Shown: in pieces, positions 22,503 through 33,369 of the stretch
Numbering within the stretch: the stretch's first letter is position 1
Layout of the letters: every line of letters starts with the position of its first letter
Source: Anniella stebbinsi
Lineage: Eukaryota > Chordata > Lepidosauria > Squamata > Anniellidae
Reading direction: 5' to 3'
NCBI GenBank assembly: GCA_029215795.1
Contig: JARDYH010000002.1
Coordinates: forward strand, 40,470,001-40,534,000
DNA length: 64,000 nt
Notes under the pieces: generated by a model
The model's input: only the letters and a program-made list of their open reading frames with translations
What the model was told of the DNA's origin: nothing
Databases searched by the model: none
Program-made: the position numbers and the translations under genes

Positions 22503-22938
22503 CAGATTTACACTAAGCAGGATATGATACTTTGGAAATTGTGAGCTCCATTAGATGAACATTTTATTGCATGCTCGTTACTGGGCACTCACGGATTTTC
22601 GTGGGTCCCTCTCATGATGTTGTCTGCCTCCCATGCGCCTCCCACCCCTTCTAGCCTTCTTCGCGCCACAAAACAACACCCCAGTAAGTCTGACCTATCT
22701 CCTGCTATGTGAAGAGCAGGAGTGTGCTCAAAATGGCCCACTGAATGGGCCACGTGCATGTTGTTTACTCCCTCTTTCAAAAGAGGAAGTAATGAGGGAC
22801 AAACGTGCGGGCAGAGAAGGGATGGTAAGGAAACACAATTTCCCCCATGTGATGACACTGTATGTGGAGTGTGTCCTAAGCCCCAACAGTTGTCAGTACT
22901 GTTATAAACTGTTTTAAAGCAGTAGTGTAAATCCTGCC
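22503..22938. repeat. Fold-back repeat family O, interrupted by family Q
   Basis: Ends 'ggccagatttacactaagca' and 'cagtagtgtaaatcctgcct' are inverted. The parts next to the ends match the shorter copy at 59286-59438 ('atgtggagtgtgtcct', 'ctgttataaactgttttaaa'). The middle, about 22555-22858, is a family Q element also found at 45140-45490. Confidence 0.55.
22555..22858. mobile_element. Family Q MITE-like element
   Basis: Shares with 45140-45490 'cgttactgggcactcacgga', 'ttttcgtgggtccc', 'gatgttgtctgcctcccatg' and, near the other end, 'cacaatttcccccatgtgat'. Ends carry an imperfect inverted ATCATCAGACA-type motif. Non-coding in both copies. Confidence 0.5.
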
Positions 22939-23346
22939 TCTGTCTTTCTCTCTGTGTCTCTCTCAACAGCTGAATAAGCACTAGCTACACTGCCTGGATT
23001 CTGGGGATATTCTGGGTATTCTTATTATCTTATATTCCATTCCTCCAAAAGGAGGCAGACAGCTCCCACCAGCTTTTTCACAAGCCAAAGATGGGTGCTT
23101 GCACAGGACTGATTTTTATCTGCCTCAGCTCTTTTGTTTGTCATGTTGGATTTTCTCTTTCCCCACTCAACCTCCTCTTATCCCCAGGACTCCCTTCTGT
23201 CGGCAGCAGCCTGACAATATCACTGGAGCTTCGAGGGCAAGCAGAGTGACAGACAATGCCACCCAACTGGCTATTGCTTTTCTCTTCCCAGAAGATAAAC
23301 GGGTCACACACCTGCAATCCGCTCAGGCTCTGGAAGTATTTCAGGC
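22939..23346. other. No gene seen
   Basis: Anonymous sequence; small open frames on both strands lack domains. Confidence 0.4.
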
Positions 23347-23510
23347 CTCGAGTTAAAACCACAAACAACAAAGAGTCCGGTGGCACCTTAAAGGCCAGAG
23401 CCCTTGTCCGCAGAAGCTCATGCCACAATACATCTGTTAGTCTTTAAGGGGCCACAAATGTCTTTGTTGCTTTTTTTGCTGTCACAGGCTAACACATCTA
23501 CCCCTTTGGT
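23347..23510. mobile_element. Penelope-like tail repeat without a ribozyme core
   Basis: 'aacaaagagtccggtggcac' followed by 'cttaaaggcc' and, inverted, 'tgttagtctttaaggggcca'. It belongs to the same repeat type as 63246-63470. The hammerhead part has shrunk to 'cttgtccgcagaagctcatg', with no CTGATGA box. Confidence 0.5.
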
Positions 23511-23985
23511 AGTCAAATGCATGGCTAGGTAAGTTTCCTGCACTTTCCAGAGAGAAAGAGAGAGGAAAGCAACTTTGAAATCTTTTTGCATAAACTCCCA
23601 TTGTGCTGCAGGGAGAGAGGCCATTACAAAATGTGCATTCAGAAAACGAAAAGGGATCTGCCCAATTGTTTAGATGAACATGTGTCAAATATTAGCTGAC
23701 CCTCCGCTGCACCTGTGGAAACAACATGCCTTCATGCAGATGGGTGTCCTAGTTAAGACATTGGTGTCCGGGGGCCTCTGTTGCTTCTAACTAGCTGGAA
23801 TTTAAACACAAGGCTTCCTCTTTTTTAGATTTTGGATCATGGCTCAGACCTGCACTCAGGGCTCACCCAAGTCATTTTGCGGCCTGAAGTGGAGAAGCAA
23901 AAGGCAGGCCCAGCACATGTTGCTGCCTGAGGTGAAGAACAAGATGGCGCCCCCTCCCATTCCATGTAGAAAAGCTGACTGGAGT

Positions 23986-24000
23986 GGCAGTTGAATCTTC
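23986..24000. repeat. L1 target-site duplication, copy 1
   Basis: ggcagttgaatcttc, identical to 29766-29780. It lies directly outside the L1 poly(A), shown as a T-run on the plus strand at 24002-24013. Confidence 0.95.
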
Positions 24001-24118
24001 GTTTTTTTTTTTTGAAATAATTTTATTAATTTCAACATAATAATAACATAAAATACATACATAATCCACGACAATCCCCCCCGTGCACCCCCACACCATG
24101 AGACCTTCTCTTAATCTT

Positions 24119-27100
24119 TTATTCTATCCAGAAATTTATCGACTCTTTTGAAGGTGTTTGTCCCTTCCCCAATCTTAATACATATTCCAATAGGGGACTC
24201 CATATTTCCCCAAAATCATTTTTACCGGACATTCCCCTCTTTAATTTCATTTTACAAGTCAGCATATCATTCAAAGCCATATCCCATATTTCTTTATACC
24301 ATTCTTCTATTGTATAGCTTCCTTGTCCTTTCCAATTTTTTGCAATCATTAGTCTAACAGGTGTCAGGAGGTTGTTTATCAATTCTCTCTTATTTTTGTC
24401 CTCTTCCCCTCTATCCCATATTGCTAGTAGAGCAAGCTTCGGGTTTAATTCCACTTTACTTCCAATTATTTCACTTATTTCTTTAAATACCCTTTTCCAA
24501 AATTTTTGTACATATTCACAGCTCCACCACATATGGTAATAAGTTCCAACCTCCTGGCATCCCCTCCAACAATTTTTAGATATTTTTTTATCTATCTGGT
24601 GAAATCTAACCGGTGTTAGATACCATCTCCACAATACCTTATAAAAATTCTCCTTAATTCTGATCGATAACAATTTTAACATTCTTGCATTCCACAACCT
24701 CTCCCAGTTGTATTCCTTAATTTCTCCATTCACATCCTCTTCCCAAACCTTTTTTATTGCTTTAAGTGAATTTTGAAACTCCTCCTCTATCAATAATTTA
24801 TATATCTCACTAGTCAACCCTTTCTTAATTTTCTTTTCTTCTTTCCTACCTTTTAACTCTATTAAATCTTCAAATCTTGTATTATTTCTACACTTGTTAT
24901 TTTTCAGTTTCCATTCCTGAGTCCATTTCCCTAATTGTATACATTTAAACCATGCTGATTTTTGACCTATCAGTAGCTCTTTAATTTGCTCATTATCCTT
25001 CAAATTTTCCATCCACTTCCTTAACTTAATTATTTCCTTATCTTTCAATCTCGCTTCAATCTCCACTTTTAACACTCTTGGGAAATTCTCCACTACTACC
25101 ACTGGGGCAAGTGGTGAATCTCCTGGTATCAACTTCCCTCTAAATTTCTCCCAGATCTCCACTATATTTACCAACAAAGGGTTGTCCAGTCCCTTTAATT
25201 CTTTCTTTTGAATTTTTTTTAAAAAAATATTTTTCAATTTATAATCTATTTCCCTAGTTTGCGTCTCCAACCACTCCAAATCTTCCTCCCCTAGAATACC
25301 ACTTATAACATATCTTAACTGATTAGCTATATAATAATACTTAATATTTGGAAGTCCTAAACCTCCCTTCTTTTGAGCCTTATACCATAACCCTTTATTA
25401 ATCCTAGCTTTCTTATCCCCATTACAATATACATTAATTATATTTTGCCAGCTTTTCAACTCTGCATCTGATATTTTAATTGGTAACATTCTAAACAAAA
25501 AATTGATCTTAGGTAAAATCTTCATTTTAATAATTGCTATTCTACCAAACCAAGAATGTTTTAATTTCTTATATACTTCTAATTTCTCCCCTACTTGTTT
25601 TTTTAAAGCTACCAAATTAAGTTCCTCTAGCCTTTCTAAATCTCTATCGATATTAATCCCTAAGTAACGTACTATATTTTTAAGTCTAAGACCCAACTTA
25701 ACCTTACCTTCTTCCAGCTCTTCCTTATTATAATTAAATAACATCATTTCTGACTTCCCCCAATTTACTTTTAATCCCGTAATTTCTCCGAATTCTCTTA
25801 AATGTTTCTTAATCACCTCTGCACTCCCTAGGGGATCTTCTACAGTCAATAAAGTATCGTCCGCAAACATATTCATTTTAATCTTCTCTTTTCTACCTAT
25901 CCCCTTCACTCTTTCATCTTCCCTTATTACATTTGCCAAAATTTCTATTACTATTGCAAATAAGATCGGTGAAAGAGGACATCCCTGCCTAGTTCCTCGG
26001 GCTAGTGTAATCTGTTGTGTTAACCCATCATTAACCATTATTTTGGCTTTATTGTTTTTATACAACTTATCCATCACTCCCATAAATTTGTCTCCAAATC
26101 CAAATGTTTTTAATATTGTTTTAAGTGCTGGCCATTCCACACAATCAAAGGCTTTGAATATGTCCAATGCTAGCAAGCCTGCTTTTAAATTCCTTTTTTT
26201 TATAATATTAATTATATTTAATACTCTTCCCATTAAGTTAGACATTTGCCTACCCGGAATAAATCCACACTGATCTTTTTTAATATATTTACAAATAAAT
26301 GTGGCCATTCTTTTTGCCAATATTGCCGTAAATATCTTTGAATCTTGATTTATTAAGGAAATTGGTCTGTATGATGCGGGATCCGTTAAGTCCTTACCTG
26401 GTTTTGGAATTAATATAATCAGGGAGTGATCCCATGATGGCGGAGTCTTCCCCCCCTCTATTATATTATTAAATAGTTTCTTTAATCTTGGTATTAAAAT
26501 TCCTTTAAAAAGCTTATAATACTCCGACCCCAATCCATCCATCCCTGGTGATTTTCCTCCTTTCAGTTTATCAATAACTCCCTCTATCTCTTTTTCAGTA
26601 ACTAAACCTTCCATATAATCCCTATCCTGCTTCTGCAATTTTATTTTCCAATTCCTCTCTACATATTCCAATACCTTATCTTGCGGTCCCGACCCTGATG
26701 TATATAATTCCCTATAAAAATCCTTAAATATATTTAATTTATCTTTCATTAAATTACAACTATTCCCTAACTTATCCTTAATTGTCCCTATCATATTCTT
26801 AGCCTTTTCTAACTGTGTGGATCTGGCCAGCATCTTTGAATTCCTATTGCTATATTCAAAAAAATCTCTTTTTAAATACAACAAATTTTTTTGTACTTGT
26901 TCTAATTCTTCTTTCTCTAATTCCTTTTTCTTAGCTTGAATTTGGGCAATTAGGTGTTTATCTTTTGTCTCCTTTAACTTATCTTCCAAACTCCTTACCT
27001 CTTCTTCAATCTTTTTATTTTGGGCTTCCTGTTGTTTTTTTAATGTACAACTTTCCCTAATACAAATCCCTCTTACCACAGCTTTCATTGTATCCCACAA

Positions 27101-27955
27101 TATGTCCTGCCGATCATTCTCTTTTTCATTAATCTCCCATATTTCCTGCAATTCTTTCTTTATCTTCTCCATTGTATCTTTTTTATTCAGCAACCTTACA
27201 TCCAATCTCCATCTCTTCGCTTGTCTATAATCTTTTTTGGTTTCCATGTCCATTGTCATTAACGCGTGGTCAGTAACCTTGATAACTCCAATATCACAAT
27301 CTATAATTTTGGGTAACATATTTTTTGATACAAAAATATAATCTATCCTTGAATAGCTCTTAAATCTCTGTGAGTAGAAGGTATACTTCCTTTCTTCCCC
27401 TCTTATAACTCTCCACACATCCATTAATTCTTTCCCTTCCATTAATTTGCTTAACTCTGTCTTCCCCACCCTCTTAGTATCTTTTAATATGTTATCCCTA
27501 TCTTTCCCTATATCTAGTACCATATTAAAGTCACCTGCCATCACGATATGCTTTTTACCCACTTCTCCCAACACGTTAAATACTTCATCAATAAAATCCA
27601 TTTGTTTTCCATTTGGAGCATAAACATTCACCAATACATATTCCTCTTCTCCCAACCTGCAGAACATAATAAGAAACCTTCCGTTTTTATCTTTCTTTAC
27701 ACTTTGCATAGTTATACCACATGTTTTTGAAATTATTATTGCCACCCCTCTCGATTTCGAAGTTCCACATGCCTTCTCATAAACGCCCACCTCCCTCATT
27801 CGAAGCTCATTAACTCCATCTTTGGCCTGATGAGTTTCCTGCAAAAAAATTACATCTATTTTTTTGTTCTTTATTAACATTTCAATTCTTTTTCTTTTAA
27901 TTACTGTTCCTAGCCCTTTAACATTCAATGTTGCCAATCTAAGTTTATTTTCCAT
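24119..27955 (-). CDS. L1 ORF2: endonuclease and reverse transcriptase, intact
   Basis: The 1278-residue ORF2 protein nicks the target and reverse-transcribes L1 RNA there. An apurinic-type endonuclease occupies about residues 1-235: NVKG (11-14), the catalytic glutamate in LQETH (E40), GDFN (141-144), the SRIDYIF box (D205) and VTDH (D229, H230). A lysine- and glutamate-rich linker (about 310-380) has coiled-coil character. The reverse transcriptase follows, with SYRPISLIN, LALDIFKAFD, RGTRQGCPLSPILFA and the catalytic FADD at 697-700. The C-terminus holds a CCHC cluster (C1129, C1133, H1141, C1146), as in other L1 ORF2 proteins. The start is an ATG 208 bases after ORF1. Length matches the L1 norm of about 1270-1280. 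All core catalytic residues that I could check are present, with no frameshift or stop. Confidence 0.97.
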   Translation of the reverse strand: MENKLRLATLNVKGLGTVIKRKRIEMLIKNKKIDVIFLQETHQAKDGVNELRMREVGVYEKACGTSKSRGVAIIISKTCGITMQSVKKDKNGRFLIMFCRLGEEEYVLVNVYAPNGKQMDFIDEVFNVLGEVGKKHIVMAGDFNMVLDIGKDRDNILKDTKRVGKTELSKLMEGKELMDVWRVIRGEERKYTFYSQRFKSYSRIDYIFVSKNMLPKIIDCDIGVIKVTDHALMTMDMETKKDYRQAKRWRLDVRLLNKKDTMEKIKKELQEIWEINEKENDRQDILWDTMKAVVRGICIRESCTLKKQQEAQNKKIEEEVRSLEDKLKETKDKHLIAQIQAKKKELEKEELEQVQKNLLYLKRDFFEYSNRNSKMLARSTQLEKAKNMIGTIKDKLGNSCNLMKDKLNIFKDFYRELYTSGSGPQDKVLEYVERNWKIKLQKQDRDYMEGLVTEKEIEGVIDKLKGGKSPGMDGLGSEYYKLFKGILIPRLKKLFNNIIEGGKTPPSWDHSLIILIPKPGKDLTDPASYRPISLINQDSKIFTAILAKRMATFICKYIKKDQCGFIPGRQMSNLMGRVLNIINIIKKRNLKAGLLALDIFKAFDCVEWPALKTILKTFGFGDKFMGVMDKLYKNNKAKIMVNDGLTQQITLARGTRQGCPLSPILFAIVIEILANVIREDERVKGIGRKEKIKMNMFADDTLLTVEDPLGSAEVIKKHLREFGEITGLKVNWGKSEMMLFNYNKEELEEGKVKLGLRLKNIVRYLGINIDRDLERLEELNLVALKKQVGEKLEVYKKLKHSWFGRIAIIKMKILPKINFLFRMLPIKISDAELKSWQNIINVYCNGDKKARINKGLWYKAQKKGGLGLPNIKYYYIANQLRYVISGILGEEDLEWLETQTREIDYKLKNIFLKKIQKKELKGLDNPLLVNIVEIWEKFRGKLIPGDSPLAPVVVVENFPRVLKVEIEARLKDKEIIKLRKWMENLKDNEQIKELLIGQKSAWFKCIQLGKWTQEWKLKNNKCRNNTRFEDLIELKGRKEEKKIKKGLTSEIYKLLIEEEFQNSLKAIKKVWEEDVNGEIKEYNWERLWNARMLKLLSIRIKENFYKVLWRWYLTPVRFHQIDKKISKNCWRGCQEVGTYYHMWWSCEYVQKFWKRVFKEISEIIGSKVELNPKLALLAIWDRGEEDKNKRELINNLLTPVRLMIAKNWKGQGSYTIEEWYKEIWDMALNDMLTCKMKLKRGMSGKNDFGEIWSPLLEYVLRLGKGQTPSKESINFWIE

Positions 27956-28163
27956 CTCTCACTTTCTCACACGTCTTTAATTCGGTCTCCCTCTGTGTAA
28001 CACAATCCCCCCCCTCCCTAACCCTCCCCCCCACATTCACCCCCATTTTCACCCCCCTCCTCACCAGCTTCCTGGGCATTGGTCCCAATCTTCTTAGAAC
28101 TCTTAGGGGGGGGGGAACTCGGCCCAACATTCCGGGATAACGTCTACCCTCCCTCCATATCTT

Positions 28164-29183
28164 CTATTCATTACTCCCTCCTGCCGCGCCTTCATCTTGC
28201 TTCTCTTCTCCAACCGATGTGGCATCCATTATGCCCAGCTTCTCCAGTAGCTCGATTCCTTGCTCACAAGATGTAATTCTTTGCTGCTTCCTGTTCCAGC
28301 TAAATCTCAAGAAAACTGGGTATCCCCAATTATAGGAAATCGATTTCTTCTTCATTGCCCCTGTACAGATTCTAACGCTCTTCCTCCACTGCACCGTTTG
28401 GGGGCACAAATCCTGGAAGACCTCAATTGGTGTTGCTTGAAGCGTTGGTTGACCTTGACTTCTAACTGCTTGCATTAATTTTTCTTTTTTGTAATAATTA
28501 GCAAATTTCACAATAATGTCTCTTGGGAACTCTCTTGTCTTTCCATATCCCACTCTATGGGCCCGCTCAATATCTTCCATTCTCCAATCTTCCTGTGGCA
28601 CCAGCTGTTTGACCCATGCCAAGATTAATTCTCTTATACTATTAAGGGTCTCCCCTTGCTGCTCCCCAAAAGATCTTATGCGTATGTTAGCTCTTCGGTC
28701 TCTGTCTTCCATCGCGATAAGCCGTAAATCCTGATGCGTTAGCTGTTCCTCTTGTTTCTTGTATAGAACCTTTAGTTCTCCAGTTTCTTCCTGCAAAGCT
28801 CCAACCTCTTTCTCCACCTTTTGAAGTCCTGCCAAAAGCTGCTGTTGCGAATCGGTAATCCTTTTTGCCAGTCATTCTTCTTGCTTCAAAAGAGCCTGCT
28901 CAATATTTCCATCTTGCTTTAGAATGGCTCGATCCAGCATCTTTTGGATAGTCTGAATCAGCTCATCTGTTGGGTCAGCTTGCCTCCCTGTGGTTGTTTT
29001 AGGAATTGCACCTGGCTTAATTCCAGTCTTAGCACTGGCATTTCCGGCATGACTAGGAGATTGCTTCTTTGTCTTTTCAGAATCCTTATCTGACATTTTA
29101 TCAGTACAGAGTAGCCTGTAGCTTCTATCGGACGGATGGTCACCCTTAAGTCGACTCCAAGAAGTTATTTTCTTCTTGCTCAT
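28164..29183 (-). pseudogene. L1 ORF1 RNA-binding protein with one in-frame stop
   Basis: ORF1p is the nucleic-acid chaperone that packages L1 RNA. The frame from the ATG at 29183 to the stop at 28164 is continuous (340 codons) except for one TGA at 28874-28872, after codon 103. Upstream is a basic, low-complexity head (KKK, SEKTKKQ) and the beginning of a helical stretch. Downstream is a heptad-like region, then the RRM-like segment 'RRANIRIRSFGEQQGETLNS' and 'IERAHRVGYGKTREFPRDII', which match the L1 ORF1 trimeric RNA-binding core. The TGA could have come from CGA by CpG decay. A second ATG 30 codons in is another possible start. With this stop, a functional full-length ORF1p is not expected unless read-through occurs. 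Confidence 0.9.
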
Positions 29184-29765
29184 AAATCATGAACTATTCA
29201 AGCCTATCCGATAAGCACACAGCCACTTCAAGCCAGGGATCAAAGTCTCTTTCCCACAGTCACTCCCTCTGGCTTCTCTGTCTCCCGAACAGCCTTTTAA
29301 TCACTTATAATCTTTTAATTGTTCGTTTAATTGCCACGGCTGAAACGTTGAGTTTCGTTTCTCCTCGGAGCAGAGTTAGCCCCTCCTCTCAGTCACTCAG
29401 TTATACAACCAACAGTCTTTCCATGCTTAAAGCTTAAAAGCTTTCCAAGCTTAAAAAAACACTCTTTTCTGAAAGTTAGCAATCGTTCTACTGTCCATTC
29501 AATCAGCCAGCATTGTAAATACGTCTTTTATTTACCTTCGCCGTACTTCAAAGCTGTCGGTCCGTCACCTCCCTCTGCCAAGCCGGTTGTAAAATCATAA
29601 ATCTCTTCCAGCTGCAGTCTCTTTAGCAAGCTTTCCCCTCTCCTTAGCAGACTTATATGTAACAGATCGCTCTTTTAAGATAGGGAATTTACATTTAATT
29701 CACTGCTTCTTTCGGAGGATGAAGGATATACGACCTACCCCATGTTCTGCTAGGCCACGCCCCCC
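29184..29765 (-). promoter_or_regulatory. L1 5' UTR with presumed internal promoter
   Basis: About 580 bases upstream of ORF1 on the minus strand, starting with a G run then CGTGGCCTAGCAGAAC. Promoter function is inferred from L1 biology, where a 5' UTR internal promoter drives transcription. No specific factor site was identified. Confidence 0.6.
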
Positions 29766-29780
29766 GGCAGTTGAATCTTC
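29766..29780. repeat. L1 target-site duplication, copy 2
   Basis: ggcagttgaatcttc, exact copy of 23986-24000, adjoining the L1 5' end. Confidence 0.95.
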
Positions 29781-30150
29781 AACACAGAAAATGTGCCAGT
29801 GTCTCCCACCCCACTTGAAGGCAGCAGGCTAGCTTAGGGGGCCCAGGACAAACCACAGGACACACACAACTCACTCCAACACCTTGCTACCACCTTCCAG
29901 CATCTGGCTGCCTCATTTTGCCTAATAGTAGGGTTGGCCCTGGTGACCTCATCCCCAAGTCAAGGTGCATATTACCTAAGCCAACCAAGTTATTTTGGCA
30001 CCTGAGAAATTCGCACAAGAACCTCTCCCTCTCCCTGGCAGTAAAAATACAACAACAATAAATTAAATAATTGGCTGCCCTTTTGTGACACCAAAAATCA
30101 GCTGCTTGAGGCAGCCACCTTGTTCTACCTAATGGTAGGGCCGGACCTGT

Positions 30151-30484
30151 ATGAACTAGAGACAGAAGAGAAACTAGTTCAGTTCACATTTTAATCACCT
30201 AATTTTGCACGTTTGGAGCAATACGCAAACTGAAACTCAGCTGTCCTTTGAAAATCACACACCTCCAAATTTTGCAATGAAATTCTCCAATCAAAAAATG
30301 TATACAAAAAGATGTATTTTTGGGGAAAGTGTGCACAAAACAGATATACTAGTGAAAATAACATTCAAAAAAGAAAGAAAGGAAAAGAAAAATTGTGTAT
30401 ATTAAGCAAAACCGAACACAAAAATGCATGCATTAGGAGGAATGCGCTTAAGAAAGTGTATGAATTTTCATGTAAAGGTTGTTT

Positions 30485-30520
<36 letters not shown>

Positions 30521-31720
30521 TTAAACCCTAAAAGTTTGGGATAAACCAAACCTAAGATTAGAAAATGTGAAATGGCGAGAAACTGAAATTGATAGATTCA
30601 TCCATGCCTAGCATGACCTCTCTTAAGATTTAGGTGAAAGTCTTCCTTAGCTCTCATAGCTGAGCTCATTTAATTGGGGTTGAACATGGAACTGGTTGAT
30701 TGCAAAGCTTATGCTCTACTATTGAGCTATTTTCCCTTCCCCTTTGGTCATAATCAAAGGCAAGCTATCACACTGAAGAGGGATGTAGAACCTCAGGTCT
30801 GTGGACCAAATCTGGACTACCTGGGGTCCCCAAACAGCCCTTAGGGGTTTCCCATATCCTCTTGCCCCATCCCCTTGTGTCATGTTTCCAAGCCCAGCTG
30901 CTGCAGTGCAAGACAATAAAGAGTTCTGCCAAATAATCTACAAAACTTTATTCAGCAAATAAACATCTCTTCATACCTGAAGAGAGTTAAAAGACTAGGA
31001 ACTTTTCTGTAGGCTAAAATGTGGCTAACTAAGCGAGACAATTGTCCTTTCAACAGAAGGGAAGATCTTTTCCCTGAGTCTCTTTAACTTCAGGGAGGAT
31101 TCCTCTGAAGAACACCTCTCGCCTTCTTTTAGCTCCACCCATTTGAATCTGCGGTGGACTCTGAGATTGGTCAACTCTGAAGTCCCTTCCCCCTCTGAGG
31201 ATTGCTGAGTTCCCACAGACTCTGGTTGTTAACATTTTCACTGATAAGGTCCAGTGAAGATTCATCCCTAACTGGTGAAGATCCTGGGAGAATCACCTCC
31301 CCCACTTCCTGTGTAGGCTGGAACATTTCTAGTCCTGTTCCTTCTAGTTCAGAATCTGATTCTGATTGATAGTCTGAAACTCGTTCCCCACACTAAAGGG
31401 AACATTCCTGATTATGACACCCTGCCCTTAACTGCTGATCATTTGGTGGTTTCTTGGCTGTTGTGTGTCTTCCCCTCCCACACATTCTAAAAGCTTGAGG
31501 TGACTCTCCTAAGGTGTAGTTACTGGCAGTAAGAGCTTTAAGCTAAAATAGGCGGGTTTTTTTTTAGTGTTTTGGCCATGCCCCTTTGCCTTTGGTCTGA
31601 CCCCATTTTGTCTTCAACCCCACCCACCACTGGAATGCCCCACCCCTTGAGTTTCTCTGAAATTGAATTCAGCCTTGGGCTGAAAGAGGTTCAACACCCC
31701 TGACACAGAGATTGCAATTA
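30151..31720. other. No gene seen; GTT microsatellite
   Basis: Anonymous sequence with a (GTT)n tract at 30486-30519. Small open frames around 30205-31265 have no domain. Confidence 0.45.
30486..30519. repeat. (GTT)n microsatellite
   Basis: About eleven consecutive TTG/GTT units. Confidence 0.95.
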
Positions 31721-31724
31721 TTCT

Positions 31725-32290
31725 TAGATGTAATTTAATTATATTTATTATTCATTAAAATATTCATACCCCACATTTCTGCCCAAAGGATTTCAATATG
31801 ACTAACAAAACAGAATGGAAAGAAAGCAATCTGAGACAAAGCTAAAACACAAATTCCCATTGATGGAGTATATACATACACACAAAACAAACATACAAAT
31901 TAGTAAATCGAAATCAAATGTTGGTTAAATAATATAGCTATTTATATAATACAATCTACATAATCAGTTTTTTGTTAAATAACAGCAATTTATTTGGTCA
32001 AATTTATAATTTGTATAATCAAATTTTGATTAAATAACATAGCAATTTGTATGTCTCTTCTCTCTGAATTTGCCTACTCTTTTAAGAAGTCATCCAAATG
32101 AATAATGGTCACTGCATCCTGTAGCAATGAGTTCCATCACTTAAATTAAGAGTTGCGTGTGGAACCAAGCCAAAGAGTTTGATGCCTCTCTGAAAAACTC
32201 TCTTGGGTCACTGCTGTCTGGTTCAGCTTATCAGCTATTTGGCTTTATAGCCTTCCAGCTTTAACCCAAGTCATAAACACTGTAATCATT
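31725..32290. repeat. A-rich interspersed repeat (unclassified)
   Basis: Begins 'aatttaattatatttattat' and 'tcataccccacatttctgcc', then a long A-rich stretch. The layout resembles 47861-48380 and 56180-56510. Old and strongly diverged. Confidence 0.35.
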
Positions 32291-32755
32291 AACAGGTTTC
32301 ACTGTTCCAAATACACAAAAGCCCTCATAAATGTTAAGCCCAAGATGCTGATACGTAATTACAAGCCAGTAACCAAGACTATAAAATATTGAATGCTGGG
32401 AGGATGGAAAGAAAGTAGGACATCTTTATTGCTTGTATGGAAGCTGGTTATACAATGACTCACTTCCACCTCTGTCAACCAAAATGTAAATAAAAGTGTG
32501 AAGAAAGAGAAAAGGAGGAGTGAGGTGAATCAAAAGACTCCAAAAAGCCCTATTTTTCCCAATTTCCTTCTGACACACTTCAGATTCGCCTCTGTGTGCT
32601 GAACTGGGCAAGGATCTAGTAAGAAAAACAGCACAGGATTATAACGATCGATGACTATGTGATGTGCGAGCACCGTAACATAGACTAATAATAGAAACAA
32701 ATTCGCAAAAGGTAATGTCTAAAATGAGAGGTGTTGGAGACCAAGTTCTGCGATC
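32291..32755. other. No gene seen
   Basis: Anonymous sequence. Confidence 0.4.
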
Positions 32756-33002
32756 TCAATTTGTGTATTTACTTAATTACACTTATATCTCACCTTTTCT
32801 CCCATGGGCCTCAAGCCCACCCCAATTTTATCCTCACAACAACCCTGTGAGGCAGGTTAGGCAGAGGGTGGAGTGGGCTGGGGGGAGACAGCAACTGGCC
32901 CAAGGTCACCCTGTAGGTTTTGTGGCCAAGTAGGAATTGGAATCTGAGTCTCCTAAGTGCTACTCCAAAGCTTTAATCACTGTACCACACTGTCTCTCTT
33001 AG
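32756..33002 (-). mobile_element. MIR/CORE-type SINE
   Basis: On the plus strand: 'atcctcacaacaaccctgtg' followed by 'aggcaggtta', then 'ctggcccaaggtcaccctgt', then a tRNA-like end with 'aattggaatctgagtctcc' and 'accacactgtctctctt'. This is the reverse complement of the CORE/MIR order (tRNA head, 'gtgaccttgggcaag' core, 'gttgttgtgaggat' tail). Ancient and non-coding. Confidence 0.75.
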
Positions 33003-33369
33003 TGCTCTGAGCCTAATCCTAGAGGTGTGTGAGCAGCCATGTCTGCTCAGCAAGAAGAGAAAACTCATCCTGTGGATTCAGGACATGTTCTGGGCAGAGC
33101 CATGTTAAAGCCCTTCCTAGTATGTCAGTGGTGCAGTGAATCTGCTCTGGATTTCAATCAGAACTAGTCAGAATTCTAAAGGAGCTATCCAAGGCATTCC
33201 ACATGGAATGGAAGGGCAAAATGCCTTGGGCCAGATCTACCTGGTGGGCTTCCCCAAGTGGTAACAGCTATATTCTCTGAAGGTGTGCTGTTGGTGTGGA
33301 ACCATGGAGCACAGGGTAGAACCAAACTGGAGAACATCCAGAATAATTCAGTGGAATAAAGAGAAGAAG
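33003..33369. other. No gene seen
   Basis: Anonymous; near 33240 a short piece ('gggccagatctacctggtgg') resembles the end of the fold-back element at 35698. Confidence 0.35.

Larger units (their letters stand above)
24001..29765 (-). mobile_element. Full-length L1 retrotransposon
   Basis: A complete minus-strand L1 of about 5.77 kb: 5' UTR (29184-29765, starting GGGGGGCGTGGCC on the minus strand), ORF1 (29183-28164), a 208-base spacer, ORF2 (27955-24119) and a 3' UTR of about 105 bases with a G-rich tract (near 24075-24100), AATAAA (24022-24027) and a 12-base poly(A). Exact 15-bp target duplications flank it. Full length plus identical duplications points to a recent insertion. The only obvious coding lesion is one TGA in ORF1. 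Confidence 0.95.
23855..30150. repeat. Family J repeat split by the L1 insertion
   Basis: Left part 23855-24000 ('gaacaagatggcgccccctc') and right part 29781-30150 ('cttgaggcagccaccttgtt', 'ctacctaatggtagggcc') appear to be one older repeat that received the L1. The right-end phrase recurs at 54285-54345 ('gtctgaggcagccctcctca'). Class unknown. Confidence 0.4.

Noticed and set aside
22633..22917. 94-codon plus and 130-codon minus frames
   Set aside because: Both lie across nested repeats (families O and Q) and are not shared with the second copies.
27945..28130. Small open frames in the L1 ORF1-ORF2 spacer and on the strand opposite ORF2
   Set aside because: Shadows of the L1 coding frames and C/G-rich spacer; no independent motif.
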